Part shown: positions 1-11,089 of the stretch, in pieces
How the letters are laid out: each line of letters begins with the position of its first letter
Position numbering within the stretch: position 1 is the stretch's first letter
NCBI GenBank assembly: GCA_033060915.1
Contig: CM065397.1
Span: 13,553,501 to 13,617,500, forward strand
Direction: 5' to 3'
Length of the DNA stretch: 64,000 nucleotides
From: Euryodendron excelsum
Taxonomy: Eukaryota; Streptophyta; Magnoliopsida; Ericales; Pentaphylacaceae
Notes under the pieces: model-generated
Database searches by the model: none
Seen by the model: only the letters and a program-made list of their open reading frames with translations
What the model was told of the DNA's origin: nothing
Program-made: the position numbers and the translations under genes

Positions 1-404
1 TTGCAGCCGACGGCCACGAATCTGTTGGCCGTTTCCGAGAACACGAAATTGGTTCTTCCCAAATCCACTCCTATGCTTGCGCTAGAAGAATTCGGGCAGT
101 TCCAAGACATTACTGGGTTGTTGACTTGAACATAGCCGCCGAGAATCGAAATTTCCAGCACCTCAAGGTTGATGGTTTTCAAGAAAGGTTTCGGGGCGCT
201 GCCGGCGGCGGTTCTGCATTCGATAGAGTAGGAATCATCGCTGTAGCAGCCGGAATTGATTCCGAAAGGGTAGGGAATGATGACGTTTCCGCACTGCGGT
301 TGACAACCGTCCTTCGCCAGAGAAGGTGCTGCCAGCGCCGCCGTTTTTGTCACCGCCCATAGCAGGGTCACGGCGGTGATATGAATGACCAACTGCAAAG
401 CCAT
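1..404 (-). CDS. Wall-associated receptor kinase-like protein, N-terminal exon (partial, runs off left edge)
   Basis: Reading from ATG at 404 down to base 1 gives about 134 uninterrupted codons with no stop. The protein starts with a hydrophobic signal peptide (MALQLVIHITAVTLLWAV, cleavage probably near residue 25), followed by the cysteine-rich galacturonan-binding domain of wall-associated kinases (GUB_WAK_bind). Visible family marks are CQPQCGNVIIPYPFGI, then SGCY, then a YSIEC block, and near the edge NRFVAVGC. In this family the domain sits outside the cell and contacts pectin; a transmembrane segment and Ser/Thr kinase normally follow. Those parts would lie left of the window, so I cannot tell a receptor kinase from a shorter WAK-like secreted protein, nor whether the gene is intact. 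The start is the only in-frame Met before the signal peptide. The upstream flank carries an AC/AT microsatellite only about 30 bp away. Confidence 0.85.
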   Translation of the reverse strand, partial: MALQLVIHITAVTLLWAVTKTAALAAPSLAKDGCQPQCGNVIIPYPFGINSGCYSDDSYSIECRTAAGSAPKPFLKTINLEVLEISILGGYVQVNNPVMSWNCPNSSSASIGVDLGRTNFVFSETANRFVAVGC

Positions 405-435
405 GGTGTTTCCTTTTTTGTTCTTGATACATATT

Positions 436-437
436 AT

Positions 438-473
<36 letters not shown>

Positions 474-474
474 G
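436..474. repeat. (AC)n(AT)n compound microsatellite
   Basis: A run of about nine CA units passes directly into about ten TA units. It lies just upstream of the wall-associated-kinase-like start codon, in its presumed 5' UTR or core promoter. Confidence 0.95.
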
Positions 475-528
475 TATGTATATTTGCTCCTTTCTTGATG
501 CAGATCGTCCTCCTTAAAATTGCGAAAG

Positions 529-812
529 GTTGGATTCGTGGAAAGTTTCTGCAGAAAAAGTCTTTGGTATCCTTAGTCGTAGCTAGGTCCTTATTTTATT
601 CTGTCGTCCAATCATATTGGAATTTCTTGTTAAAGTTTAGTAGTTGTTTCTGCAGAAAAAGTCTTTGACATCCTGAGTAGTGGTTGCCAAACAGGTCCTT
701 ATTTTATTTTGTTGTTGGAACTCGTCAGTGCTCGCGTCTGTTAAGGCTGATTGAGTAAGGTTGGATTCGAGGAAAGCTTTTGCAGAAAAGTTCCTGAAAT
801 TCTCGGTTGCCA
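529..812. repeat. Imperfect ~100-bp direct repeat, two copies plus a partial third
   Basis: The block containing TCTGCAGAAAAAGTCTTTG followed by a GGTCCTTATTTTATT tail occurs at about 546-613 and again at about 647-717. A decayed third start (GGAAAGCTTTTGCAGAAAAG) lies near 772. No coding potential is seen. The rest of 405-1063 is AT-rich intergenic DNA with no recognisable gene. Confidence 0.7.
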
Positions 813-1063
813 GTTGCCACATTTGACCACCATGAATATCAGTTCCAAGACCCACTTATACGGAAAATTATGGGTTCCTGCACCACAGGATTGTTGTTTC
901 ACCTACTCAATGAAAAATGTTATTAACGTCACTGTGTATAAATTTTATGTTTATATATTAATTTATTTTTAAGTGAACATACTGCAATTAGGTGACGTGA
1001 TGATTCAAGAATATTGAAGAGGTCTTTCTAATTGTTGGTGTTACAGTGGCTTTGATACTATTA

Positions 1064-1403
1064 TGTTATGACCCAAAATTTACATATTATAATATTATTT
1101 ATTTTGAGTCTTGACTTAGACAATTTTAAAATGCATTATATTAAATAAATATAAGTGTCCACATATATGACATTTTATTTCAACTTTATTAGGCGATATG
1201 TAACTCAATTAATAGCATTATCTCACTCCACTTAAAAGGTCTTTCTGGCCTATAACTTCTCACTTCACCTCACTTGAGAAGTCTTTTTAATCTTGAGTGT
1301 CACCTAAGTCACACAGAGCAAGTGTGTGAGATGGAGCAGATGTGAGCGCGTGAGAGCATCAATTTTCAAAATACAAACGAACTGTGGGACCTAGTGTGTT
1401 ACA
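1064..1403 (-). mobile_element. Short LTR (about 340 bp), minus orientation, with PBS-like and PPT-like flanks
   Basis: The segment begins TGTTATGACCC and ends GTGTGTTACA on the plus strand, so read on the minus strand it has the usual TGTAACA...CA form of a plant LTR. Immediately left, read on the minus strand, is a match to the initiator-tRNA-Met primer binding site (GTATCAAAGCCACT against the consensus TGGTATCAGAGC). Immediately right is a purine tract (AAGGGGGGTGGAC) of polypurine-tract type. No gag or pol is visible beside it. It could be a TRIM-like element or a piece of a tandem array. Confidence 0.5.
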
Positions 1404-2544
1404 GTCCACCCCCCTTGAGCCATAAGTCCTCAAGTGGAGTTGAATTCACACTCTCTGCTAGTTTAAGCTCCTATACCATTTTTGTTTTTGCTTTTTATTC
1501 TAGCAACTATCAGTTATACAAGCAAAATAATGCTATTTTTTTAAAAAATTTGTATTATAATTCTATCAAAATAATGAATGTTATGTTTTAAGGTGAAAGA
1601 ATTCTGTCCTCAAATTCTATATGAATTTTGTGATGGTATACATTGCCCTTTTCTTTTTTTATTTTTTCCCCCACTAAATGGTTCTAATCTTTAAGTTATC
1701 ACTAATGCTATCCAAAAAAGAAAATAAACTATATAATGAGGCTGATTTAATTCTTATGATTTCAACTAAAAGGTATGCCAAGGTGACTTTTTTAACCCAA
1801 CAAAAATAGTGACTTATTTAAAAATGCAACTGTCATATCATTTAAATGAGTTTTCATGCATAATAATACTGAAAAATTAAGACTTTCCCTATAAAGTAAT
1901 ATCATATAAACATAAAATTATACCCAAAAAAAAATCTATAAGGACTTATGTGAATGATTTGGGTCTGATCATTTTCAAATCAAAACCCCCATCAGTGTCC
2001 TATTATTTCAAAATTGCCACAGTGTATATAGCATTCAAAATCTTGGAGCATTTAGGGAAAAAAAAAGAAGAGTAATTATATACAAAACATAAATTTTATA
2101 CATAATAATGTGACAAATTTGAGAGAAAATTATAGAAAAATACAATATATAGGAAAATAATGTGCTAGATTTGGGTCTTATCATTTTAAATCAAAAGACT
2201 TATCAGGATGATTTATTACTTCAAAAATGCCATATCATGATAACTATGTACATATTTTGTATAAAAATTCTAAAAGATTAAGATTTTCGTAAAGGAATAA
2301 TGCTAGAAATAGAAAAATTATAAACAAAAAACCTATACACAGATTGTTGGGTCTTATAATTTCAAATGGAAAGACCCATAATTTAAATATGCAAGCCTTG
2401 GTAAGCTACCTTTATGCTTTAGTTTTATTAATAAACGGTCAATTATGTATCCAGTCAAAAGCTCAGCAGTTGGTGTCAAAGATAATTCTCAAACCATACA
2501 TCCCGCAGCCGTCCCTCCAACCCTCAAGACTTGTTATGCCTAGC
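1404..2544. other. AT-rich intergenic stretch
   Basis: Very AT-rich DNA. Several loosely similar blocks contain a TTTGGGTCT(G/T)ATCATTT motif followed by an ATCAAAA block (near 1965, 2170 and 2345), suggesting an old decayed repeat. No gene or RNA is recognised. Confidence 0.5.
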
Positions 2545-2711
2545 CTGTTTGGAACTTGAGAAAGAGAAAGGAAAATGAGGGAATTTGTGGGACAAGTGGA
2601 AGGAAAATAGTTTAAATTTTCTTTCCTTTTCCTTTTAAGTTGGGAACCAAATAGACGGAAGAATAAAAATAACCATTTTCCCTTTAATTTCTTGTCTCAA
2701 GTTCCAAACAG
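2545..2711. mobile_element. Small MITE with 16-bp perfect terminal inverted repeats
   Basis: The left end CTGTTTGGAACTTGAG is matched exactly by its reverse complement at 2696-2711. The 167-bp interior is A/T- and purine-rich and non-coding. I see no unambiguous target-site duplication. A related left end with the same GCCTGTTTGGAACTTG start sits in intron 1 of the PERK gene near 59719, so this is a repeat family in this genome. Confidence 0.75.
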
Positions 2712-3535
2712 TCTCTAAAATTTCAAGGGTTTGAATTTGCTACACCTTGAAGAGAGGAATTAATTGGCCGTTACTGGGATTTTCATCTATTATTCCAACA
2801 ACTTCCTCTAATGTCCAAGCAGCTGACAAAGAAAACGGAAAATTAGCCTACAGAGGATTTGAGATGCCAATTTACCCAAGTGTTCATACGAGTTTAAAGA
2901 ACAAAAATCTCAAATTTCTAGAAAGCAACTCTCCAGTCAAATGTCAAACTTCCTAAGGAAAATCTACATTCCCTTCTTACGTATTTATATATAATTAATT
3001 CAAATATAGAAGATAAAAGAACTGGACGCCCCTACCCTATCTGATTAAAGCGAAAGGTGAATTGCTTTGTGTTGACTTGAGTTACCTAAGTCAGCCATTT
3101 TCATTGTTACTGTTCCGGCTGTTAAAATTAGGTCTGCTTGTCTAGGACTCTAGAAATTTCAAATCCAAGGAATCTGCCCCGAAACTCAGAAGTAAAGCCA
3201 CTAAGCGTGTGATAGAATTTTTCATACTAAACGTGTAAGATTAATTCTTATGTCTTGTTCCATCCGTGACATCTCCATCCGTGCAAGTGATGACGGGTTC
3301 AACTCATATTTATTTTTTTTTAAGACTTTGACCCTCCAATATATTTTAAAAAAGAGTTAAGATTGAAAATGGATTTCAGATTCGAGTACCTTTGTTTACA
3401 TTTGTTATTTGATTATATTATATTTTTCTCTATTTTTGTATATGTTGCATTTCCACATCAAAATGGGGTTTCTCGTGGAGAAATGTGTTAGAGAACTTGA
3501 TGTTAATTTGTTGTTGAGCCTCTTACTAAGTCGCT
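2712..3535. other. Intergenic stretch without recognisable gene
   Basis: AT-rich, short ORFs only, none with family resemblance. Confidence 0.4.
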
Positions 3536-3625
3536 TAAGCTGTTGGGACAAGAGTGGTCTAATTTGGTATCAGACCTCAGACAAGAGGCCGGGAGATCGT
3601 GAGTTCAAGTCACGTGAAAGAGGAA
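3536..3625 (+). repeat. tRNA-like repeat (SINE- or LTR-derived)
   Basis: The sequence runs GCTTAAGCTGTTGGGACA, then a GGTATCAGA-containing block, then GTGAGTTCAAGTCACG, which resembles a Pol III B box. A related, more decayed repeat in the opposite orientation lies in intron 2 of the Mpv17-type gene (about 53700-54035), with the TTAGACTGTCAATTGTCCC form. This is a common type of plant interspersed repeat; the exact class cannot be fixed by eye. Confidence 0.35.
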
Positions 3626-4106
3626 GTAAAAACTTGATATACATGGATCGGGTCTATCTACCAACTAAGCTTTTGAAAATAGTGTGATCGAAAAGGGAAA
3701 ACTACACGAAGAACATACCTAAGACTATTCACTGAGATATCCTTTTGAGAGCAAGGATTCAAGCACTGTCCACTGCATTTGTTGCCAAAATAATTCTATT
3801 CTTTCGGCAACTCATGTGAAAATTATATTCAAATGTCACTGTAATCATAGCTTTGGTGAAACTTGGAGAAAATAATAGTAGGAAGAGTTGGGTTAATTAT
3901 TTTAAATTTTACTCATGAAAATACAATTGTAATCTTTGGATACTAATTTTACAGAAATTGTTCAAAATTTCATCATATTTTAATGCCACTGTGAGTGAAA
4001 TCGCAGAGCGCCTGAATACGAAGGTCATTACTCCATATAGCCGTTTAGGCAACTCTCACCTTTCAAGTTATTTTTTAATGTTGAGTTAAGCTTATGAGTT
4101 TTACAT

Positions 4107-4118
4107 TGGTATCAGAGC
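4107..4118 (+). other. Primer-binding-site motif of an LTR retrotransposon remnant
   Basis: TGGTATCAGAGC is an exact match to the complement of the plant initiator tRNA-Met 3' end. It lies two bases after a TTACA that could be the last bases of an LTR. No coding region follows. The LTR start is not certain; a TGTTAGAGAACTTG near 3486 is one candidate. Confidence 0.45.
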
Positions 4119-7100
4119 TAAGTTCCGAAATGCCATATCTCCCGAGACCTCTCGGCATAATTATAAAATTTTCTCATTACATGTGATAATATAATAAATT
4201 ATTATGCATGTACAAATACCCATGTTGACGGCAATTACAATTTTTCTTTTGAAAAGTGGGAGCATTACACTGGTTTCAACTTTCCACACCCCTTTGGCCT
4301 TAATATGTTTTTATCATTTCTCTTAAATTTCTAATTTCTCTAAAAGCTTACCCTTTTGAATTTTGATAGGTTAAGAGTAGATTTGAACTTTGTTACCCTT
4401 GGTATGAATGTATGTGTTATTTGCATAAGATAAAAAATTCCCAATATATATAGCAAATTATGATTCTTTTACTGTTGGAAATGATTTTGTATTTATTTGA
4501 TATTTGTATTTTTTAATTTTTAGAAATCGAAAATAAAGCACAGTTGTCGAGAAACTCATTTTGAAAAAAGGAAGTGAATCGCTTTCCATACAAGGACGAT
4601 ACTTAGTTTGGAAATTTTGAAGAAACATTCTGAAAATGCGGAGGAAACGTTTTGAAAATTCTTGAATACTTTACGAAAACTCTTGAGAAATTAAAGGAAA
4701 ACATAAAAAATTAATTTTTATACTTTTTTTTTCCCTTAAGTTCTAACAAAGTATCTATAAAATTATTTATATAGATTTTTACCAAGTTTTCTAAAGGTTT
4801 CCTTTAAGTTTTTTAAAGGTTTCCTTTAAATTGTGTGGAAGCCTCTTAATAAGATTCCAATTAAGTTTTTTGATTATTTTCCTCTTCTTGTCTTTCTCTA
4901 TATTTTTTGACTGTGTTTTCCACTTCTATTTCCCTTCAATTGCATTTGGAATTTGGATTTATCAAAGAAAAAATAAAGTAAAAATAAAAAAATAAGGAAA
5001 AAGATAACAAAATGAAAGAAAATTTTTATTCTCTTTTTTTCTTACATTTTCTTTTTATTTTCAATCATGAAATCCTTAATTCAATCACAACCCTAACATT
5101 TTCCACTGTCGCTTCCTATTTTGCTAATTATGAAATAAAGCATGTTTGGCGATTGTTTTCAAAATTTTTTATTTCCAGAAACTAGAACGATTTCTAGAAT
5201 TTAAAAAAAAAACCAAAAAAAGGGTAAATCACAATGATCAAATCGTGAGGTTTGGTGAAAACCAACAAAATACTCTTCATTTCCAGTGTGTGTCAAAAAA
5301 ATGGAGTTAATAGTGCTTGTGAAAGACGCTTACACCCTATATACTTCATACTCATTTTTAAATATAAAATAAACTAGATGTGTAATTCAATGCCCTAGTG
5401 CCACGTAACACTAGATCATCTCCACCCTCATCACCTAGCAACACAGCCCCGACCAAGACAACACCTTCTTCTCCGGTGCATCTATCGGAAAAACAAAGCC
5501 ACCATTGCCGCACCAACATATCCACTGCTCGCCAGCCACTCCACAACCTGCCACACCAACCACCAGTAACTAACCCTTCTCTCTACACACCCGATTGGCA
5601 GCAAAACCCCTCATCTCCCATTGACATCTTTGGCCCTCAACATCGCCGAACCCTAAGTAACACAGTTTGCCTATCAAGGGTGGCGAATCGCGCTGGTGCT
5701 CGGATTGGTGAACTGTGAGTAAAACCGAGCAATGGTATATGTAGCTAGACCGGAACAAAAGCCAAGCTTCCAGGAAACTGCAGCAACAGAAAAACGCTTG
5801 AAATAAGATTCGAACAAGCAACTTGCACCAACTACTGGCTCGCATTTGCCATTAAACCATTAATACAATTCTGTAGCAACTGTGCTTTTTTTTCTTTTAT
5901 TGTGCATTTAGTAGTTACAAACAATAAATTAATGCATAAAGCAATAAAATTAGTTAAAATATATTATATAAATATAAAAATATAATATTTCTTTAAATAT
6001 ATATACACCCTCTCTACGTTCTCAATCTCAATTCTTCTAACAAATAATGCTCTCGCCCACCCGCTCCTGCACCCACACACATTATGTGACTTGCTTGAAC
6101 CATCCGATATGTGTGTGTTTATATATGTGCAGTTGCATATATGTGGGCATCAGTTTAGTTTGGCAGTTTGGTGATGAAAATAGAGGTGGATGTTCGGCGG
6201 TGCTGGTGGTATTTTGGTTGCCGGTGTAGCAGTTGTGAGTTATGGCTTTGGTGATGGTGGAGCAACTGGTCGCAGCAATTGTGGTATGGTGCTGGTGATG
6301 ATGGCCAATTGGATGGAGAAGGCTGTGAAAGAGGAGGGAAACGCAGTGCTAGAGTGTTTGGAAACAAAAAAAAAATACCACATGGCAATATTTAATAGGG
6401 CTTTGTTAATTATTTATTCTAATATATAAGGGAAGAACACTGGATTGGTATCCTCTAAATTTGATATTGGGCTAATTTTTAAGATTCCATAATTATCAAA
6501 CAAAAAATAATTATTTACTCTACTTATAATTCTTGCTAGTAACAACTGCAAGGACAAAATAAATTTTTTTTATATAACCGCAAAATACTCCACGTTCTTT
6601 AACATTGTCAATTGCTGCTTATCAACAATGATTCAAGACTCTGAAAGACTCTAAATTTTACGATAACTCTGCAATTTTTCCTAAAACTCTATTTCATCTG
6701 AACATCTTCATCAATCATAGTATTTTGTCTCTTGTATTTTTTGGACCCTTTGCGAAACCAAACAAAAGATCTCAAATTGCAATTTAGTCGGCTCTTCAAA
6801 AACTGTATTTTCTGCTTATACAGTGATGTGTTTTAACATGTCTTAAATGAGTTGCACACGTATATCACGTGTGCCCCTATTAAAGTGAATTGGATAGTTG
6901 GCATTATTTGGCTGAGTATGAGTTAATAGTTAGACAATTGATAGACTATTTTAGTTGGGTGATAGTAGGCATGGATAAAATTGGTATTTTAAAAAGTTAT
7001 AATTTGATGTCAGCAAAATCCGTTATTCATCTTAACGGTAACTTGACAATAAAGGGGAATTTGATTTTTAATAAAGGGAAATTTGATATAAAATTTCATT

Positions 7101-8962
7101 CACACATTGAATGAATATTATATGTTAATGTTTTTAGTGTAAAAATAATAACAACAAATAACTTTGGGATTACGAAACACATTTTCTTTTTTAGAAAAAC
7201 AAAAACAAATATTAGAAACTCACAACATAAATATAAGACCGACTTAAGATAATTTGAAGCCTAAACCGACAACTCTAATTTTGTGATGTCTGGGGCCTCT
7301 TGCAGCCTGTGTGGGACAAGTAGCACACTCAATTCCACCCATGTCTATTGAGAACAAAAAGACTCCCAGGAGCACAACACAATCATTTTGCGGTAGGAAA
7401 AATTGTAACCTTTTTTAGCAGTGGAGTTGTGCAGATCCATTAAAATATACATTAAGTGAAGGAAAAGGTGCAACCATACAATAAGTTTTGTAACCACAGC
7501 AAAGCATCTCTTCAAGACCAACATAAAAAAGCATCTCTCTTATTTTAGGGGCTGCGATTGCTAAAAAGAAAGGGCAAAATTCACGAAAATTTGCATAAAT
7601 TTTATACCGCACATACATTAGGCTCTGCACACAACAATCCTAAACCCAAAACAACCAAAAGGGAGAGTAGCGGAAGAAGAGAGGAATGGAATTGTGCCCT
7701 ATGTCATGGGTTGGATGCTTACCATCCAACCTAAAAGTTTAAGTTAGCAGAGTGCGCAGCGTTTTCAACAGAAGTGTCTTAAGTGGACTGGTCTAATTTT
7801 GCCCCAAATGAACCCCACCACCTCGGTAGTCAACCAGTATTTGTGGACCACCTACGTGAAGAATCATTATCCTCTCTCCACAAGTTTAAGTTGTTTGGTA
7901 GTGCTGCCTACCCCTTTTATATAGTCCAAGATTTTTCTTCTCCTATTCGATGTGAGATCATGATACCTAGCTCTGTGATTGCAAACAAATTGCTAAAGAA
8001 TAGAGGAATGAAATGGCATCAGATGAGGCGATCATTAAAATACAAAGCCCAAATTATCTCACTACATTTAGCAAGCAAAAAAGTACAAAAGTATTATACC
8101 AAGCGGGATAAAGAGCCAATTGGAGCACAATTTGGTATGTTGGCACAACAAAGTAGATAAGGGGAGAATAACACTAAGCGTGTTGGAGTTGCTCTTAGGT
8201 GTGTTCAAGATATAGAATGTCATTTTAAGTTTTATTTTCAAAGTAAAATCTGATAGTCATAGTAAGTGAATCTCTCGTTCCCACCCCCATGCTAGACATT
8301 TGACAATAAATCAAACTTTTAAAAAATTATCATAGTAACATGTAATATTTATAACTAGGGATAACCTATGCCTACGGCACTCTCAACAATATTTGCTAAT
8401 AGTAACAAATTAAACTGAATTTCTGAGGCCGGAGCACTTGTACTAACTTCATCCGAACCAGTTATACCATCGTCCCACTTTCACTATACATGTACAATAA
8501 ACTTCTCAGGCACATCACATTTCCCTCACACACACCATGCTACACCATAACTTTGATTCCATGAATTCTGACATCCTTAGTTAAATAGCCCCAAATCATC
8601 AATTTTCAACCATCTAAAAGGTTGCTTTACCAATTACAAAAATAAAAAACTATTTGAAAGGTTAGTGAATTTAGCTTGAGCATTTTAAGGAGCCAATTCA
8701 ATACCAAAAACGCATTGTAAAATAGACATAAAGAGAATTTCAATTTCAAGAAAATCAATTTTTAAGTATGAGTCTCATATCTATCCATCTGGTTAATCAC
8801 ATCTAGTCCCTAGCCTAAAAGGCTAAGTCTAAATATCTTCCCTAGCTCTTATAGTATGGCAAGTATACAATCCATTACATAAGTTGAAAAAAAAATTGAC
8901 AGATAAAAGGACTGTATTGTAATCTAGTTCCTAAGCTTTGTTTGCAATCTAATAGCCCAATC
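4119..8962. other. Long AT-rich intergenic region, no convincing gene
   Basis: Contains scattered short ORFs. The largest, 126 codons at 7783-8160, matches no family I know, although it lacks internal stops. Somewhat GC-richer patches at 5390-5850 and 6180-6340 have skewed composition (Pro/Ser- and Gly/Val-rich when translated) but no clear splice structure. They are probably repeat-derived. Confidence 0.4.
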
Positions 8963-9112
8963 TCAGTTCACATGGACAGCTTGCCCTAGTTGTTGAGGGT
9001 CACCAAGGGTTCCAGCACTAAACCTTGGATTGTTAGTGTAAACCCCAGCATGTACATATGGTATCTTTTGACATGGTTTTCCATTTGTCAATTTACACGT
9101 AACAAAGAAAAC
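8963..9112 (-). other. Unassigned coding-like segment ending in a stop
   Basis: On the minus strand about 47 codons run from near 9112 to TGA at 8965-8963 and include the stretches NGKPCQKIPYVHAGVYTNNP and FSAGTLGDPQQLGQAVHVN. The composition is protein-like and unlike the AT-rich surroundings. No good 3' splice site is visible just upstream and no Met starts it. It may be a terminal exon, a pseudogene piece or chance. The neighbouring minus-strand exon group at 9956-10448 could belong to the same gene, but I cannot show a splice linking them. Confidence 0.25.
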
Positions 9113-9955
9113 AATTAAAAATTATTGAAGATAAAAGCCATAAATATATTAAACAAATAACTTTTACAGAAATTAACCAAATAAATGGTTCAAAATCCTA
9201 AATTAGCCAATCATGATATCTTCTTTGATAATGCAGGTAGACTAACTTCACTTTTCATTGAGCAAACAGAGTTTGGTAGTTGGACCGGTAAATACTTTAT
9301 AACTATTTAGCTGAACTTAGTTAAAACTATGGTAAATACTTTTAAATAAAACTAAAATGACTAACCAATTACGGAGGGGTTTTCTAGATAACTTTCTTTT
9401 GTAAAGTTTTATTTTCCATGACAAAAAAGGATAAAAAAAAAACTATGGTAAAGGACAAAATAATTTTAACGAAGTGTTTACTTGCTTTGTGTCAATACTT
9501 TTTGTTTTTATTTTTGGTACCTAGTAGTTTTTACTCATTAGGACCGAAAACATTTAAAAAAACTAAAACAGAAACAACAAAATGGACCTGCTTGACATGG
9601 AGGAGCTCTTTGGAATCGGTGTTCATTCCTATGTCAATGAAGAAATTTTAATGCTCTGGAACCTATCAATTCAACCCCTTCAAATACAGATAAAGTACCA
9701 AGGCATAAGAGAATACAGAATGAAATGTGCCCAAATCTAATGCTAAAACCAATAAAAAATAGAGAACACGTTTAAATTGACCTCAAATGCTTTCCCTAGC
9801 ACATCAAAGAGCTTTGCTACAAAAGGGATTTGCCACAAAAAAAGAATAAAAATATCCATCCAAAAAAAAAACAGCTGCAGTCAAGTTAGTTGCTTAAAAA
9901 AAATGATAAACATTTAAAAAAGCATACATTAAAAATGCTTTAATAACTATAACAG

Positions 9956-10448
9956 TCACCACTTGACATGCATTTTCCTTTCCTTAGCTAGCAAAGCTTG
10001 CCTTTTCTTTTTCATGAGACGTTGCCTGCGCCTTTGCCTTTCCTTTGCCTTCCAAAAAACAAGTAAAATCTTTTAAGAAAATAAAAAAAAAGCAACTAAA
10101 AGGGATTAATGGAATTACCTCACGAACACAAATGACATTAAAGTCCCACTCATCACGGATCACAACACCTATATTTTTTTTCCAAAGAAATTAAACCTAC
10201 ATATAAAGGCAATTGAGAGGTAAAAAAAGTTTTATATTCAGGAACTCTAGATTAATTAAAAAAAATGAGTACAGAGAGCTTATCTTACAGTTTGCTCTAA
10301 ATCTCTATCTACTTGTAGTTACATAAAATAAATAAGTAAAAAAATAGACTTCAACTAATAAAAAAAGAGTATTAAGAAAAATCAACTTACGTGGCCATAG
10401 ATGGTGATGTTGTCCATGATAGAGATTGTTGGAAATCAGTATTTTAAC
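9956..10448 (-). CDS. 3' end of an unrecognised gene: three exons joining in frame
   Basis: Three minus-strand segments with canonical borders fit together. Exon A is 10448-10391 (acceptor TTTTAG, donor GTAAGT), exon B is 10168-10119 (acceptor ATATAG, donor GTAATT), and exon C is 10048 to a TGA at 9958-9956. Phases match: A ends with one base of an Arg codon, completed by B, and B ends on a codon boundary. The product includes NNLYHGQHHHLWPRVVIRDE, then WDFNVICVRE, then a strongly basic helix (RQRRRQRLMKKKRQALLAKE) and ends HVKW. A lysine/arginine-rich C-terminal helix suggests nucleic-acid or nucleolar contact, but that is inference. Upstream exons are not found between 10.45 and 13 kb, so the gene may be a fragment. 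The three consistent splice junctions are the main support. Confidence 0.45.
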
Positions 10449-10736
10449 CTAAAAGTGCTTGGTCATTTAGTTTCAACAAAAATAACTTCTAACCATTTTA
10501 GAATAGACTAAAGGGAAAGACAAATGAGCAGCAAATACAATATATTTGTTTCATCATTTCTCAAGGGTGATTACAGATTAAACCTACCCCCTTTCATTTC
10601 GTCAGTTCTTGTGAGTAATACCCCCCAAAAAAATATGCTAAATTACCCTCTAAACTAATATATGCACAAAGGAGTTGAGAAAAAAATATGTCACCCTCTT
10701 CGTCTAATTCTAGGAGGATATATTGGAAGGGGCAAG

Positions 10737-10740
<4 letters not shown>

Positions 10741-10775
<35 letters not shown>
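10741..10775. repeat. (AG)n microsatellite
   Basis: Seventeen uninterrupted AG units. Confidence 0.95.
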
Positions 10776-10777
<2 letters not shown>

Positions 10778-11040
10778 AACATGAAGAATAAAGAACAATT
10801 TACATACAAACATAGCATTTGAGTCCAAGTACTCCTCTTCGTCTATTTTTCTTTTATCCTAATAACCAGAAAAACATTATGCCAAAACCAATTCTGTCTC
10901 TGCTAAAAGAATCTAACCGTAACTAAACTAAGCCAATCAAGATACCAAAACTCAAATTTATTATGCCCCTCTATCAAAACAACAAAAAAAACAAAAAAAT
11001 TTCAACACCCAAAAAGGTGTTGGGTTTTGCTCCTTGCAAT

Positions 11041-11089
11041 CTCACATCGGTTGGTAAGGAAAAGGGGGGAGGTCTCAAGGCCTATATAA
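11041..11089 (+). promoter_or_regulatory. LTR U3-like promoter: CTCACATCGG box plus TATATAA
   Basis: CTCACATCGG (11041-11050) is followed 32 bp later by TATATAA (11083-11089). The pairing of a (C)CCACATCGG box with a TATA box is widespread in plant LTRs and also resembles the upstream element of snRNA genes. No snRNA sequence follows at the expected distance, so a retroelement promoter remnant is the better reading. A similar arrangement (TCCCACATCAG then TTTATAT) occurs near 44590-44620. Confidence 0.35.

Noticed and set aside
5398..5845. Overlapping ORFs on both strands, Pro/Ser/Thr-rich
   Set aside because: No conserved domain or splice signals, and both strands are open because of skewed composition; left as possible repeat.
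11041..11089. snRNA gene promoter (upstream element plus TATA)
   Set aside because: No U1, U2, U4, U5 or U6 start follows the TATA box at the right spacing; LTR-type promoters share this layout.
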